NCBI RefSeq assembly: GCF_001661675.2
Contig: NZ_CP019602.1
Location: forward strand, 2,567,501-2,631,500
DNA: 64,000 nt
From: Croceicoccus marinus
GTDB taxonomy: Bacteria; Pseudomonadota; Alphaproteobacteria; Sphingomonadales; Sphingomonadaceae
Direction: 5' to 3'
Shown: piece by piece, positions 30,840 through 39,639 of the stretch
Layout of the letters: each line of letters starts with the position of its first letter
How positions within the stretch are numbered: position 1 is the first letter of the stretch
Translations under genes and position numbers: made by a program
Notes under the pieces: model-generated
Databases searched by the model: none
Seen by the model: only the letters and a program-made list of their open reading frames with translations
What the model was told of the DNA's origin: nothing

Positions 30840-31885
30840 CCCCAAATGCCCAGCAGAAACAGGATGCTGAGGAACAGGATCAGCACCAGCGACACGAACA
30901 CCAGCGCGGCCGATGTGCGAACCAGCGCCCCGGCCCGGGTCAGCAGGTAGCCGTAGCGCAGCTGCTTGTAGATATGCAGCACCGGCACTGCGGTGCACAA
31001 GGTGGTGACGATCCAGCCTGGCGCGCCCGCCACGGCGAGCAGGCTCGCGACGATGAACAGCAGCGACATGAACGCGATCGAATAGGTCACGAAGACCGAG
31101 TGATCATACATGCCGAACTGCGGCTTCCAGAAGAACATCAGCCACATGAACGGCAGCGACAGCGGGATCAGCAGCCATGAGAACTTGTACCCGCTCGACT
31201 GCAGCTTGTAGATCATCAGCGACGGGTTCTCGCGCCACTTGGTCAGGCCCTTGTCGATCTGGGCGATCCCGGTGCCGCCAAGGTTGAACCGGGCCGTTTG
31301 CTCCCCGCTGAAGCCCTGCAGCACGTTGCGTGCGGTTTCAAGGTTCTCGACCCGGGTGGCGGCGATGGCATAGTCCTCGCTGCCTTCCTCCAGCGTGGCC
31401 AGCCTGGCGCGCGCGGCTTCGAGCTCGGCTTCTGCGTCCTCGATCGAAACGGGCACGTCGCCTTCCGCGGTGCCGTTGCGCAAATCGGTCGGCACCGACA
31501 GGCCCACCATCGAAAAGACCGCGAACATGGCGAAGACCGAGAACAGGAACAGCGCTATCGGCGAGACGTGGCTGCGGCGCTTTCCGTCGATATATTCGCG
31601 GGTCAGATGGCCCGGCTTCAGCACCAGCATCGGCAGGGTGCGCCAGATCTTGCCGTCGAGATGCAGAACGCCGTGCATCATATCGTGCAGGAATGCCCCG
31701 ACCGTGCGGTGCAGATGCGCCTCCTGGCCGCATTCGTGGCAATGCGATCCGACCAGCTGCGTGCCGCAATTGAGGCATGTAGTCTCGTGGAAATGACCGT
31801 CGCCGGCGTTCGGCTGAGGCCCGGCAGCGCGGCTGTGGCTGCCGCCCATGGCCGTCCCGCCGATGCCATCGGATATGTCGTTCAC
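30836..31885 (-). CDS. DUF3667 membrane protein with zinc ribbon
   Basis: The 349-residue product has an N-terminal zinc ribbon (CLNCGTQLVGSHCHECGQ, residues about 37-54) followed by the DUF3667 signature HDMMHGVLHLDGKIWRTLPML and REYIDGKRRSHVSPIALFLFSVF. Five or so membrane helices follow, interrupted by a charged coiled segment (EDAEAELEAARARLATLEEG). The function of this family is unknown. It forms a two-gene operon with the acetyltransferase. Confidence 0.85.
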   Translation of the reverse strand: MNDISDGIGGTAMGGSHSRAAGPQPNAGDGHFHETTCLNCGTQLVGSHCHECGQEAHLHRTVGAFLHDMMHGVLHLDGKIWRTLPMLVLKPGHLTREYIDGKRRSHVSPIALFLFSVFAMFAVFSMVGLSVPTDLRNGTAEGDVPVSIEDAEAELEAARARLATLEEGSEDYAIAATRVENLETARNVLQGFSGEQTARFNLGGTGIAQIDKGLTKWRENPSLMIYKLQSSGYKFSWLLIPLSLPFMWLMFFWKPQFGMYDHSVFVTYSIAFMSLLFIVASLLAVAGAPGWIVTTLCTAVPVLHIYKQLRYGYLLTRAGALVRTSAALVFVSLVLILFLSILFLLGIWG

Positions 31886-31946
31886 CAGAACCCCCTCGCT
31901 AGTCCCGGCCTTGCCTTATAGCGGGTGGCGGCGGATCGTGAACATG

Positions 31947-31974
31947 AAAAGGGCCGCCAGATGGCAGCCCTTTT
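31947..31974. terminator. Bidirectional stem-loop terminator
   Basis: AAAAGGGC (31947-31954) pairs with GCCCTTTT (31967-31974), with an inner GCC/GGC pairing around AGAT. With A-run on one side and T-run on the other it can act on both strands; the likely user is rpoZ, which ends 28 bases away on the minus strand. Confidence 0.75.
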
Positions 31975-32001
31975 CCTTAACTCGCAATGTAACGCCCAGG
32001 A

Positions 32002-32346
32002 TCAGCCGTCGTAATCGGACCCGATCGAGGTGTTGCGCGTCGGCGCGGCAGCGGTGAGGCGCAGCGCCTCGGCCGAGCGCGACAGCGAGCCGACTTCATC
32101 GACCTCGTCATCGTCGTCCACGGCGACCTTCTGCATGCCCTGCACCAGGGTTTCCTTGAGGTCCTTGGGCTTCACCGTCTGCTCGGCGATTTCGCGCAGC
32201 GCGACGACCGGGTTCTTGTCGCGGTCGCGGTCGACGGTCAGCTCGCTGCCCGCCGAAATTTCGCGCGCACGCTGGGCAGCCAGCAGCACGAGGTCGAAAC
32301 GGTTCGGGATCTTGTCGACGCAATCTTCGACGGTAACGCGCGCCAT
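32002..32346 (-). CDS. rpoZ: RNA polymerase omega subunit
   Basis: The 114-residue product [30 protein letters not shown] is a textbook omega subunit N-terminus, followed by the [11 protein letters not shown] core. Omega wraps the beta-prime C-terminus and helps polymerase assembly and ppGpp binding. The acidic C-terminal extension ([15 protein letters not shown]) is usual in alphaproteobacteria. In many relatives it sits beside spoT/relA; here it stands alone between a terminator and the divergent phospholipase-D-type gene. Confidence 0.97.
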   Translation of the reverse strand: MARVTVEDCVDKIPNRFDLVLLAAQRAREISAGSELTVDRDRDKNPVVALREIAEQTVKPKDLKETLVQGMQKVAVDDDDEVDEVGSLSRSAEALRLTAAAPTRNTSIGSDYDG

Positions 32347-32468
32347 AGGGCACCTCGGGTAAAAAGTTGGTCCTGTCGGAAAGCGCGGCGAATAGGCAAA
32401 AGCGCCCCGCGAGTCAAGGAAAGCCGCCTCTTGCCCTGCCCTGCGCGAGCGGCCATCATCGCGCCTGC

Positions 32469-33653
32469 ATGAACAGGGCCCAGCCGATCAGCACCGAAGC
32501 GCAGCCCTGGCGGGACCCGCCGCCCTTCCACGTCAGCGCGCAGGGCCACCGGCTTGGCTTCCATCCGGCGGGCCGCGACCGGCTTCAGGCGTTGCTGCAG
32601 CTGATCGAGGGGGCGGAGCGCTCTCTTCGCATGTGCTTCTATATCTTTGCCGAGGACGAGGTGTCGTACCTGGTGCGCGATGCGCTGATCGCGGCGGCAC
32701 GGCGCGGGGTGCGGGTGACGCTGATCCTCGACGGGTTCGGGGCCACCGCCAGCGAGCAGTTCGTCGAGCCGTTGACCGAGGCCGGCGGGCGAACGGTGCG
32801 CTTCATGGCGCACTGGTCGCAGCGCTATCTGATCCGCAACCACCAGAAGATGGTGGTCGCGGACGAGGCGCTGGGCATGATCGGCGGCTTCAATATCGAG
32901 AACGACTACTTCCAGCCGCCCGCGATGAACGGTTGGAACGACCTGGCCGTCACGGTCGAGGGCGAGGCAGTGCAAGCGCTGGTGCGCTGGTACGACCTGC
33001 TGCTGGAATGGACCGCCAATACGAAATCGCGCTGGTCGGGCATAAGGCGGATCGTGCGCGGCTGGGACGCGGGGCACGGACCGGTGCGGCTGCTGGTGGG
33101 CGGGCCGACCCGCGGGCTGTCCAGCTGGGCGCGCTGCGTGTCGCAGGACCTGATCGAGGGCGACCGGCTCGACATGATGATGGCCTATTTCTCGCCGCCC
33201 AAACGGCTGCAGCGGCGGATCGGCAAGATCGCGGAAAAGGGCGACACGCGGCTGGTGATGGCGGGCAAGTCCGACAACAATGCCACCATCGGGGCGACGC
33301 GGGCGCTGTACCGCTATCTGCTGCGGCACCATGTGCGGATCTGGGAATTCGAGGCGTGCAAGCTGCACACCAAGCTGATCGTGCTGGACGATGCGGTCTA
33401 TATCGGCAGCGCCAATTTCGACATGCGCAGCCTGTACCTCAACCTGGAACTGATGCTGCGGATCGAGGATGCGGCGCTGGCGGACCGGATGCGCGATTTC
33501 GTGGCGCAGCACCTGCCCGCCAGCAAGGCGATCACGCCCGAACTGCACAAGCGGCAATCGACCTTGTGGAACCGCTTTCGCTGGCGGCTGAGCTGGTTTC
33601 TGGTCGCGGTGATGGACTATACCGTGACGCGGCGGCTGAACCTGGGGCTGTGA
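32469..33653 (+). CDS. Phospholipase-D-type cardiolipin synthase-like protein
   Basis: The 394-residue product has two HKD motifs: [21 protein letters not shown] near residue 130 and [22 protein letters not shown] near 300, each with the H-x-K-x4-D core. This places it in the PLD superfamily, closest in layout to ClsB-type cardiolipin synthases, which join phosphatidylglycerol with a second lipid. There is no N-terminal membrane helix pair, unlike ClsA. The C-terminus ends with a basic amphipathic stretch ([18 protein letters not shown]) that may bind membrane. Confidence 0.85.
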   Translation: MNRAQPISTEAQPWRDPPPFHVSAQGHRLGFHPAGRDRLQALLQLIEGAERSLRMCFYIFAEDEVSYLVRDALIAAARRGVRVTLILDGFGATASEQFVEPLTEAGGRTVRFMAHWSQRYLIRNHQKMVVADEALGMIGGFNIENDYFQPPAMNGWNDLAVTVEGEAVQALVRWYDLLLEWTANTKSRWSGIRRIVRGWDAGHGPVRLLVGGPTRGLSSWARCVSQDLIEGDRLDMMMAYFSPPKRLQRRIGKIAEKGDTRLVMAGKSDNNATIGATRALYRYLLRHHVRIWEFEACKLHTKLIVLDDAVYIGSANFDMRSLYLNLELMLRIEDAALADRMRDFVAQHLPASKAITPELHKRQSTLWNRFRWRLSWFLVAVMDYTVTRRLNLGL

Positions 33654-33674
33654 CCGGCCGGCATCCGGCGCGGC

Positions 33675-33841
33675 GGTTGACACAGGCGACATCTCCTACA
33701 ACCGCTGTCACCCGGCGCTCTGCCCCGGAAATGCGCGGGTTTCGCCCGCCCGGTTGACACCATGGGGGGTGCGGAAAAATCCTGACGATGGGAAAGAGCG
33801 GTACCATTGCCTTTTGCCGCGCAACCGGCGTGTAGGACAGC
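33675..33841. repeat. Dispersed intergenic repeat, copy 2
   Basis: Homologous to 8182-8360 with the same block order, ending in GTGTAGGACAG. It fills the gap between the phospholipase-D-type gene and the next operon. Block identity is near perfect for the first 45 bases and for the GGAAATGCGCGGGTTTCG core, with small insertions between. It directly precedes a promoter-like sequence at 33875. Confidence 0.8.
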
Positions 33842-33874
33842 GATATTCCGTCTTTCCTTTGCAAAGCACTCTGC

Positions 33875-33902
33875 TTGACAGAGCATCGTTATCTGTTACT
33901 CT
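33875..33902 (+). promoter_or_regulatory. Sigma-70-type promoter
   Basis: TTGACA (33875-33880) is followed after 16 bases by TACTCT (33897-33902), about 30 bases before the start of the membrane protein gene. The -35 is perfect and the -10 is weak. A start just downstream would give a short leader with the ribosome site AAGGAG. Confidence 0.5.
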
Positions 33903-33931
33903 ATCCCGCAGAGCAGACAAGGAGAGAGCAC

Positions 33932-34489
33932 ATGATTTCGCAGCAAGAGGCGAGTTCCGTCCTGCGGGACGTCGAGGCGACCCAGACCCGAACGGTCCGG
34001 TCGGGGCTTTATGCCGCCGCCAGCCCGCATCTGCTGCTGTGGGGCGCCGTCTGGGCCTGCGGCTATGCGCTGTGCCAGTTCACCGGGGCCGAGCAATGGC
34101 CGATCGTCTGGGGAGTGCTGACCGCGACCGGCGTCGCGGCCGCCTTCCTGCTGAGCTGGCGGCAGGGGCGCGGCCATGACCGCCGCGACCGGTCGGTCGG
34201 CGCGATCGCGATCATGACGCTGACCGTGGGCCTGTTCATCATTGCGAGCCTGGTGCTGTTCGCGCCGGTCGATCCAAGGGCGGCGCTGGCCTTTCCGTCG
34301 CTGGTGATGGGGCTGGTCTATATCATGATGGGCTATTCCGCGATGCCGCGGCTGGCGGTGGTCGGCGCGGGAATCGCGGCGGTGGTGATGGCGGGGTTCC
34401 TGCTGGCGCCGGAGTGGACCGCTCTGTTCGCGGCGGCGGCCGGAGGCGGCGGGCTGATGCTGGGCGGGTTGTGGCTGCCAGAGGTGTGA
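33932..34489 (+). CDS. Hypothetical membrane protein
   Basis: The 185-residue product has about five hydrophobic helices (HLLLWGAVWACGYALCQF; WPIVWGVLTATGVAAAFLL; AIAIMTLTVGLFIIASLVLF; and two more) after a soluble N-terminal stretch MISQQEASSVLRDVEATQTRT. No named family was recognised. AAGGAG lies eight bases before ATG. Its TGA overlaps the ATG of the downstream winged-helix regulator by one base; membrane protein/regulator pairs of this sort are usually autoregulated. Confidence 0.75.
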   Translation: MISQQEASSVLRDVEATQTRTVRSGLYAAASPHLLLWGAVWACGYALCQFTGAEQWPIVWGVLTATGVAAAFLLSWRQGRGHDRRDRSVGAIAIMTLTVGLFIIASLVLFAPVDPRAALAFPSLVMGLVYIMMGYSAMPRLAVVGAGIAAVVMAGFLLAPEWTALFAAAAGGGGLMLGGLWLPEV

Positions 34490-34788
34490 TGGAAGGCTTC
34501 GACGACATCATCCACCAGCCGCTGCGCCTGCGGATCATGGCGGCGCTGCATGCCGCGCGAAAGTTCGAACCGCTGGAATTCGCGCGGCTGAAGCGTCTGA
34601 CCGGAGCGACCGACGGCAACCTCGGCAGTCACCTGAATGCACTGGAAGGCGCGGGCTATCTGGCGATCACCAAGGATTTCGTCGGCAAGCGCCCCCGCAC
34701 CCGCGCCGCGATCACCATGGCAGGCGAACGCGCGTTCCGCGGCCACACCGATTGCCTGCGCGACCTGATCGACGAGGCGCGGGAGTGA
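34489..34788 (+). CDS. Winged-helix transcriptional regulator
   Basis: The 99-residue product (MEGFDDIIHQPLRLRIMAALHAARKFEPLEFARLKRLTGATDGNLGSHLNALE in parts) matches the small 'winged helix DNA-binding domain' family related to MarR/ArsR: HQPLRLRIMAAL, then the recognition helix TDGNLGSHLNALEGAGYL and the wing FVGKRPRTRAAIT. It is translationally coupled to the membrane protein before it and probably controls that operon. Confidence 0.85.
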   Translation: MEGFDDIIHQPLRLRIMAALHAARKFEPLEFARLKRLTGATDGNLGSHLNALEGAGYLAITKDFVGKRPRTRAAITMAGERAFRGHTDCLRDLIDEARE

Positions 34789-34898
34789 GGTAGGGGGCAA
34801 CGGGGTATCGCCATGCTTCCGAGGCGGGAGTTTCCCGGGAAGCGGCCACCGCGACACGCATAATCTTTCCGAAACCGGTTTGAAATATCATCCGTTCG

Positions 34899-35441
34899 AT
34901 GAACGCAATACCCGAACAGCCTGTGCCGATTCCGATCGCGAACAATTGGGGCGCGATCTATACTGCGGTGAACGCATGGCGCGGTGAGTGCATGCACCAT
35001 TTCTCAAGCGTGGAACTCGCTGTCACGCGTACACTTCTGGCATTGGAAGCAGCCAGGCCGGACGACACGACCATCCAGCTGCGCCATCTGATCGGGCAGC
35101 GTTTCGAGGATCTGGCCAAAGCTATCGGACCCGGTGGTCCGTTTGCGCATGAAGGTGGCGGCGCGGCAGGCTATCTGGCGCATTTTCGCGAGAGGCAGGA
35201 AGCATTCCGCGCCTGGCTTTGTCACGGGAATATCTCGGTTTCGGTAGATTCAAGCGGGCACTGGGTATTGGTGCTACGCACGCTGTCCATCCGAGGGCGC
35301 CAGGCGGAAACCGGACTGGACGTGATTGACCAGTCGACTGCCGAAAGACGTCTTCAGGAACTCAGAACTGATGGTCGGAAGCTGACTGCAGCGCTGGGTA
35401 ATTTGCGAGAAGCGGCCGCCACCAGGCAAGCGGCGAAATGA
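34899..35441 (+). CDS. Hypothetical protein
   Basis: The 180-residue soluble product (MNAIPEQPVPIPIANNWGAIYTAVNAWRGECMHHFSSVELAVTR in parts) is predicted mainly helical, with a central FEDLAKAIGPGGPFAHEGGGA and a Gln/Arg-rich helical C-terminus. No domain was recognised. Base composition is a little lower in GC than neighbours, so transfer is possible. The 107 bases after it to the MipA-type gene hold no recognised element. Confidence 0.6.
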   Translation: MNAIPEQPVPIPIANNWGAIYTAVNAWRGECMHHFSSVELAVTRTLLALEAARPDDTTIQLRHLIGQRFEDLAKAIGPGGPFAHEGGGAAGYLAHFRERQEAFRAWLCHGNISVSVDSSGHWVLVLRTLSIRGRQAETGLDVIDQSTAERRLQELRTDGRKLTAALGNLREAAATRQAAK

Positions 35442-35548
35442 TCGGGAATGTGCCGGACCGAAAATCTGCCATTGGCCTGCAATCGATGATCGCCGCCTGC
35501 CATTCATTGCCGCGGCAATGCCATCGGCTTCTTCGCGCTACCGCCCCC

Positions 35549-36406
35549 CTAAAGGTTGAACCGGTAGCCATAGCCGACGCCCACCGACATCTGCAGGCGC
35601 TGGCCGCGTTCCTCGATCAGGGGGGAATTGCCCGGTTCGCTGCCCAGATATTCGACATTGCCGAAAGCGCTGATCGCGCTGCGGCGGCTGAGCGGCTGGA
35701 CCAGGCTGGCGCCTGCGCCCCATGACAGCACGCCGCCGTCGGCGTCGTAAACGGGGAGGCCGGTGCCCGCCGATTGCGCTTCGTCGATGCCGAAGAATGT
35801 GTCGTTGAAATCGCCGCTGACCAGATTGAGCCGCGGGCCGACGCGCAGGCTGGCCAGCCCCAGCCGCTTGCGATAGTCGAGCGATGTATAGGCCACCACC
35901 CCGTCGTGGCCGCCGAAGCCCTTCAGCACTTCGGCGCGGGCTTCCCATTGGCCGTCCGACCCGAAGCGCTTTTCGGCGAAGCCGCCGATCTCGGCCGAGG
36001 CGTTCACGTCGCCCATGCCGCGCAGATCGTTGCTGCGCCCGAAGATCTGGAAGGGCGATCCGCCGTTCTCCTCGCTGCGGCCAAAGCGGATCTTGGCGAG
36101 CGGGCCGATCTTCCAGCCGTCGCCCCGGATCGCGTTCCAGCCCACCCCCTCGGGGATGGAGGCGAAGAACTTGTCGCCATATTGCACGCGCACGTCGGGC
36201 ACGAGCGAGAGCGACATGTCGTTCGACCCCAGCCACGACGGCGTCAGCAGCGCGGCCCCGCGCAGGCTGACGACCCATTCGTCCGGTTCCTCGACGGGCC
36301 GCCCGCGCACTTCGGGCGCGAGGATTTCCTGGCCTGCCGCCGGCGCGGCCAGCGCGGCAGATGCCAGCAAAGCGGCCCCTGCGGCCAGTGCGGAATTGCG
36401 CGTCAT
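35549..36406 (-). CDS. MipA/OmpV-family outer-membrane protein
   Basis: The 285-residue product has a signal peptide (MTRNSALAAGAALLASAALAAPAAGQ) and a body of alternating beta strands typical of MipA/OmpV: EWVVSLRGAALLTPSWLGS near the start, LVPDVRVQYGDKFFASIPEGVGWN, and a C-terminal VGVGYGYRFNL ending in an aromatic-x-Leu that suits outer-membrane insertion. The founding member scaffolds murein synthesis and hydrolysis enzymes. Start 36406 follows AAGGACG; a longer start at 36439 is less likely. Confidence 0.88.
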   Translation of the reverse strand: MTRNSALAAGAALLASAALAAPAAGQEILAPEVRGRPVEEPDEWVVSLRGAALLTPSWLGSNDMSLSLVPDVRVQYGDKFFASIPEGVGWNAIRGDGWKIGPLAKIRFGRSEENGGSPFQIFGRSNDLRGMGDVNASAEIGGFAEKRFGSDGQWEARAEVLKGFGGHDGVVAYTSLDYRKRLGLASLRVGPRLNLVSGDFNDTFFGIDEAQSAGTGLPVYDADGGVLSWGAGASLVQPLSRRSAISAFGNVEYLGSEPGNSPLIEERGQRLQMSVGVGYGYRFNL

Positions 36407-36515
36407 CGTCCTTGGACCTCGCTGTCGGTTTGGGGTCATCGGTTTGCGATCAACAGCTTACACGCTAGCAGATCGGCTGGCGCTTCCAAAGCGGGGGCCT
36501 GCCACCTGGGTGCGG

Positions 36516-37193
36516 TCAGCGCCCCCTGGGCTTGTCCAGCACCTTGTCCCTGTACCCGCACAGATCGACCACCGGGCAGCGCCAGCATTCGGGCGTGCGC
36601 GCCTTGCACAGATAGCGGCCGTGCAGGATCAGCCAGTGATGCGCGCCCATGCGGAAGGGTTCGGGGACCTTCTTCTCCAGCTGCGCCTCGACCTTGTCGG
36701 GGGTCTTTCCTTTCGCCACGCCGGTGCGGTTGCAGACGCGGAAGACATGAGTATCGACCGCGAAGGTCGGCTGGCCGAACGCGCAGTTCAGCACGACATT
36801 GGCGGTCTTGCGCCCGACGCCGGGCAGCCTGACCAGCGAATCGCGGTCGCCGGGCACGGTGCCGCCGAAATCGCCCACCAGCATTTGCGACAGGGCGATC
36901 ACGTTCTTCGCCTTGGAATTGAACAGGCCGATGGTCTTGATGTGCTCCTTCAGCCCGTCCTCGCCCAGGTCGAGCATCTGCTGCGGGGTCTTTACCTCGG
37001 CGAACAGTTTCCTCGTCGCCTTGTTGACGCCGACATCGGTAGCCTGCGCCGACAAGGCGACCGCGACGACGAGCTGGTAGTCGTTGCCGAATTCCAGCTC
37101 GGTCTGCGGGTCGGGATTATCCTCGGCCAGCAGGCGGAAGAATTCGAACACCTCCGCCTTGTTCTTCGGTGCGTGGCCCCGTCGTTCTGGCAT
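36516..37193 (-). CDS. nth: Endonuclease III
   Basis: Nth is a DNA glycosylase/AP lyase for oxidised pyrimidines. The 225-residue product has LSAQATDVGVNKATRKLF, the helix-hairpin-helix LPGVGRKTANVVLN with the catalytic Lys, the catalytic Asp in FAVDTHVFRVCNR and the 4Fe-4S ligands C-x6-C-x2-C-x5-C in CKARTPECWRCPVVDLC. Its start codon shares one base with the dapB stop (TAATG), so nth follows dapB in one transcript. Confidence 0.95.
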   Translation of the reverse strand: MPERRGHAPKNKAEVFEFFRLLAEDNPDPQTELEFGNDYQLVVAVALSAQATDVGVNKATRKLFAEVKTPQQMLDLGEDGLKEHIKTIGLFNSKAKNVIALSQMLVGDFGGTVPGDRDSLVRLPGVGRKTANVVLNCAFGQPTFAVDTHVFRVCNRTGVAKGKTPDKVEAQLEKKVPEPFRMGAHHWLILHGRYLCKARTPECWRCPVVDLCGYRDKVLDKPRGR

Positions 37194-37921
37194 TACAGGC
37201 CCAGCAAATCGTTCATGGTGTAGCGGCCTGCGGGCTGGCCGATCAGCCATTTGGCGCCCTTGACCGCACCGCGCGCGAAGATCGCGCGGTTCTCGGCGCT
37301 GTGCGAGATGGTGATGCGCTCCTGCTCTCCGGCCAGGATGACGCTGTGTTCGCCCGCCACCGTGCCGCCGCGCAGCGCCGCGAAGCCGATCGCGCCGGTC
37401 GCCCGCGCGCCGGTGTGGCAGTCGCGCCCGCTTTCGGTGTGGGCGGCAAGATCGATGCCGCGTCCCCTGGCGGCCGCCTCGCCCAGCAGGATCGCGGTGC
37501 CCGAGGGGGCGTCGACCTTCATGCGGTGGTGCATCTCGACAATCTCGATGTCCCAGTCGTCGCCCAACCGCGCGGCGGCCTGCTCGACCAGAGCGGCGAG
37601 CATGGTGACGCCCAGCGAGGTATTGCCGGTCTGCAGCACGGGGATGGTGCGCGCCGCCGCGTCGATGGCGGCGTGGTTGTCCGCGCTGAGCCCGGTGGTG
37701 CCGATCAGCAGCGGGATGCCCGCCTTTACGCAGGCATCCAGCGTATCCGCCAGCGCGCCCGGCGTGGAGAAATCGACCAGCGCATCGGCCTTGCCCGCCA
37801 GCGCGCCGACGTCGTCGCCCCGGTCGGCGCCGCCCGCCCGTGTCTCGCCCGCCTCGTCTATGGCGGCGGCCAGCGCCTGCCCCATGCGCCCTGCCGAGCC
37901 GACGATACCGATAGCTGCCAT
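37193..37921 (-). CDS. dapB: 4-hydroxy-tetrahydrodipicolinate reductase
   Basis: DapB makes tetrahydrodipicolinate in lysine and diaminopimelate synthesis. The 242-residue product has the dinucleotide site IGIVGSAGRMGQAL, LIGTTGLS, and the active-site segment EMHHRMKVDAPSGTAILLGE with the catalytic His-His and Lys. Length is normal for alphaproteobacteria. It is divergent from the disrupted sirtuin gene 27 bases away. Confidence 0.95.
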   Translation of the reverse strand: MAAIGIVGSAGRMGQALAAAIDEAGETRAGGADRGDDVGALAGKADALVDFSTPGALADTLDACVKAGIPLLIGTTGLSADNHAAIDAAARTIPVLQTGNTSLGVTMLAALVEQAAARLGDDWDIEIVEMHHRMKVDAPSGTAILLGEAAARGRGIDLAAHTESGRDCHTGARATGAIGFAALRGGTVAGEHSVILAGEQERITISHSAENRAIFARGAVKGAKWLIGQPAGRYTMNDLLGL

Positions 37922-37947
37922 TGCATTCTCCTTGGTCGGCGTGCTTC

Positions 37948-38418
37948 ATGGCGGTCATGGAGCGAGTTCGCAATATCGTGATCCTGACCGGCGCGGGTGT
38001 ATCCGCCGAAAGCGGGATCGACACGTTTCGTTCGGCAGGCGGGCTGTGGGAACAGCACCGGGTGGAGGATGTCGCCACGCCCGAGGGCTTTGCGCGCGAT
38101 CCCGACCTTGTGCTGCGGTTCTATGACATGCGGCGCGAGGCGATCCAGCAGAAGCGGCCCAACCCGGCGCATGACGCGCTGGCGCGGCTGGACGGCGCGT
38201 GGGACGGCGATCTGCTGCTGGTGACGCAGAACGTGGACGATCTGCACGAGCGGGCGGGCGCGGCGAATGTGCTGCACATGCATGGCGAGCATTTGAACGC
38301 GTGGTGCACCGCCTGCGACCTGCGCAGCCCATGGACCGGGCCGCTGATCACGCGCCCGCCCTGCCCCGAATGCGGCGAAAGCGCGCTGCGACCCGATGTC
38401 GTGTGGTTCGGCGAAAGC
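37948..38418 (+). pseudogene. cobB: NAD-dependent protein deacylase (sirtuin), 3' part lost
   Basis: About 157 residues of a CobB sirtuin are intact: the NAD site ILTGAGVSAESGIDTFR, LVTQNVDDLHERAG, the catalytic His in VLHMHGE, the zinc cysteines CTAC...CPEC and RPDVVWFGE. Immediately after GE at 38415 the frame leaves the family (SHRFHICCIF) and stops at 38490. Roughly 70-80 residues of the Rossmann fold, including the closing NAD-binding motifs, are missing. The break coincides with the start of the recombinase-bearing island. The missing 3' part does not appear in the window. Confidence 0.9.
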
Positions 38419-38419
38419 C

Positions 38420-38487
38420 ACCGGTTTCATATATGTTGCATTTTCGCAATTCCGTTCTGCAACAAGCAAAATTCTAAAGACCGGTTT
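38420..38487. other. Candidate recombination site at the island end
   Basis: The AT-rich 100 bases before ginA contain TGTTGCA (38434-38440) and its inverse TGCAACA (38458-38464), and two direct copies of ACCGGTTT at 38420-38427 and 38480-38487, exactly 60 bases apart. Paired inverted and direct arms around a spacer are what tyrosine recombinases use, but the actual crossover point is not provable from one end. Confidence 0.5.
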
Positions 38488-39639
38488 TAGCTGTTGTAGT
38501 CGCGGTTCGTTTAGGGCCTAATGCGGTATGCCGCGTCTGCGCCTTCGCTCCCCTGATCTACCCCCGTCGCTTTCCGCGTGGGTGTTAGTTGACCAAGAGA
38601 GCCGACCACGATTCTGGGCAACCGTTTGGGAAGGAATTCTCACCAACGGAAAAGACGGCACAGCTGCTCGTCACCTCGCGAATGTCGAACGGTTCTACCA
38701 AGCAGCAGCCCGAACTTTGGGTAGCGACTCCCTAGATCGAGTCATCGCGTCTCGGGATTTTCAAAGCCTCGAAAGCTGCCTCAGTGCCTATCTCTCCAGT
38801 CTTCAGAATAGCGCAGCTAGGCGCCGCGTCGATCTTTCCGATCCATGGCAGTCGGCTTTGCGTTTTGTCACGGACGTATTGCGTCATTTAGGCGTCGATG
38901 AAGCCGATGAGGTGCAGCGTCTCGAAGCGCGCCTGACGCGCATTGAGGCTCTATATTCCCAGATAGCACCGAAGAAAAAGAAGGCGGCCGCACCAATTCG
39001 CGCACTTCCGGCCATAGTGGTGGAAGAGTTATACGAGATTTTTGACCCACTGTCTCAACGTAACCCCTTTAAAACTGTTCAGATCAGATCACGGAATTAC
39101 CTTCTATTCATATTATACCTACATTTAGGTTTGAGAAGGGGTGAGGCACTTCTCCTGTCGGCTTCAGCAATAAGATCTGACTACGACCTGATAACGGGGC
39201 GGGAATATCGTTGGATCAACGTAACGACTCTGGAAGGGGAGGATCCACGTTATCTCCAGCCTGCTTTAAAGACGGAGCAGTCGCAACGGCAACTGCCGGT
39301 AACCCCTGAACTAGTTGCCCTTTTTGACAACTACGTCGGAAATTACAGGATCCATTCGAAATACGGCCATCTGTTTATATCGCAAAAAAAGACCCCACTC
39401 GCGCTACAGACAGTGAACGACATTTTTAACGTGGCTACTACTTCACTGTCTCCTGCGGCGAAGGCGGCCCTAGAGGTCCGGGGTTGGGCAAAAATCCCGG
39501 CAAGGGGAAAGGGAAGCCAAGACGAGCGAGAGGGGAAGAGATGGATTTCACCACATGACCTTCGCCATACCGCTGCGGTCCTGCGTTTGAAGCGGTTCGT
39601 TGACAGCGGAGATGAGATGGAGAAAGCCATCGGCAAGCT

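Noticed and set aside
38419-38490. Natural C-terminus for a short sirtuin
   Set aside because: The tail SHRFHICCIF has no sirtuin similarity and starts where AT-rich island DNA starts, so truncation is the better reading.
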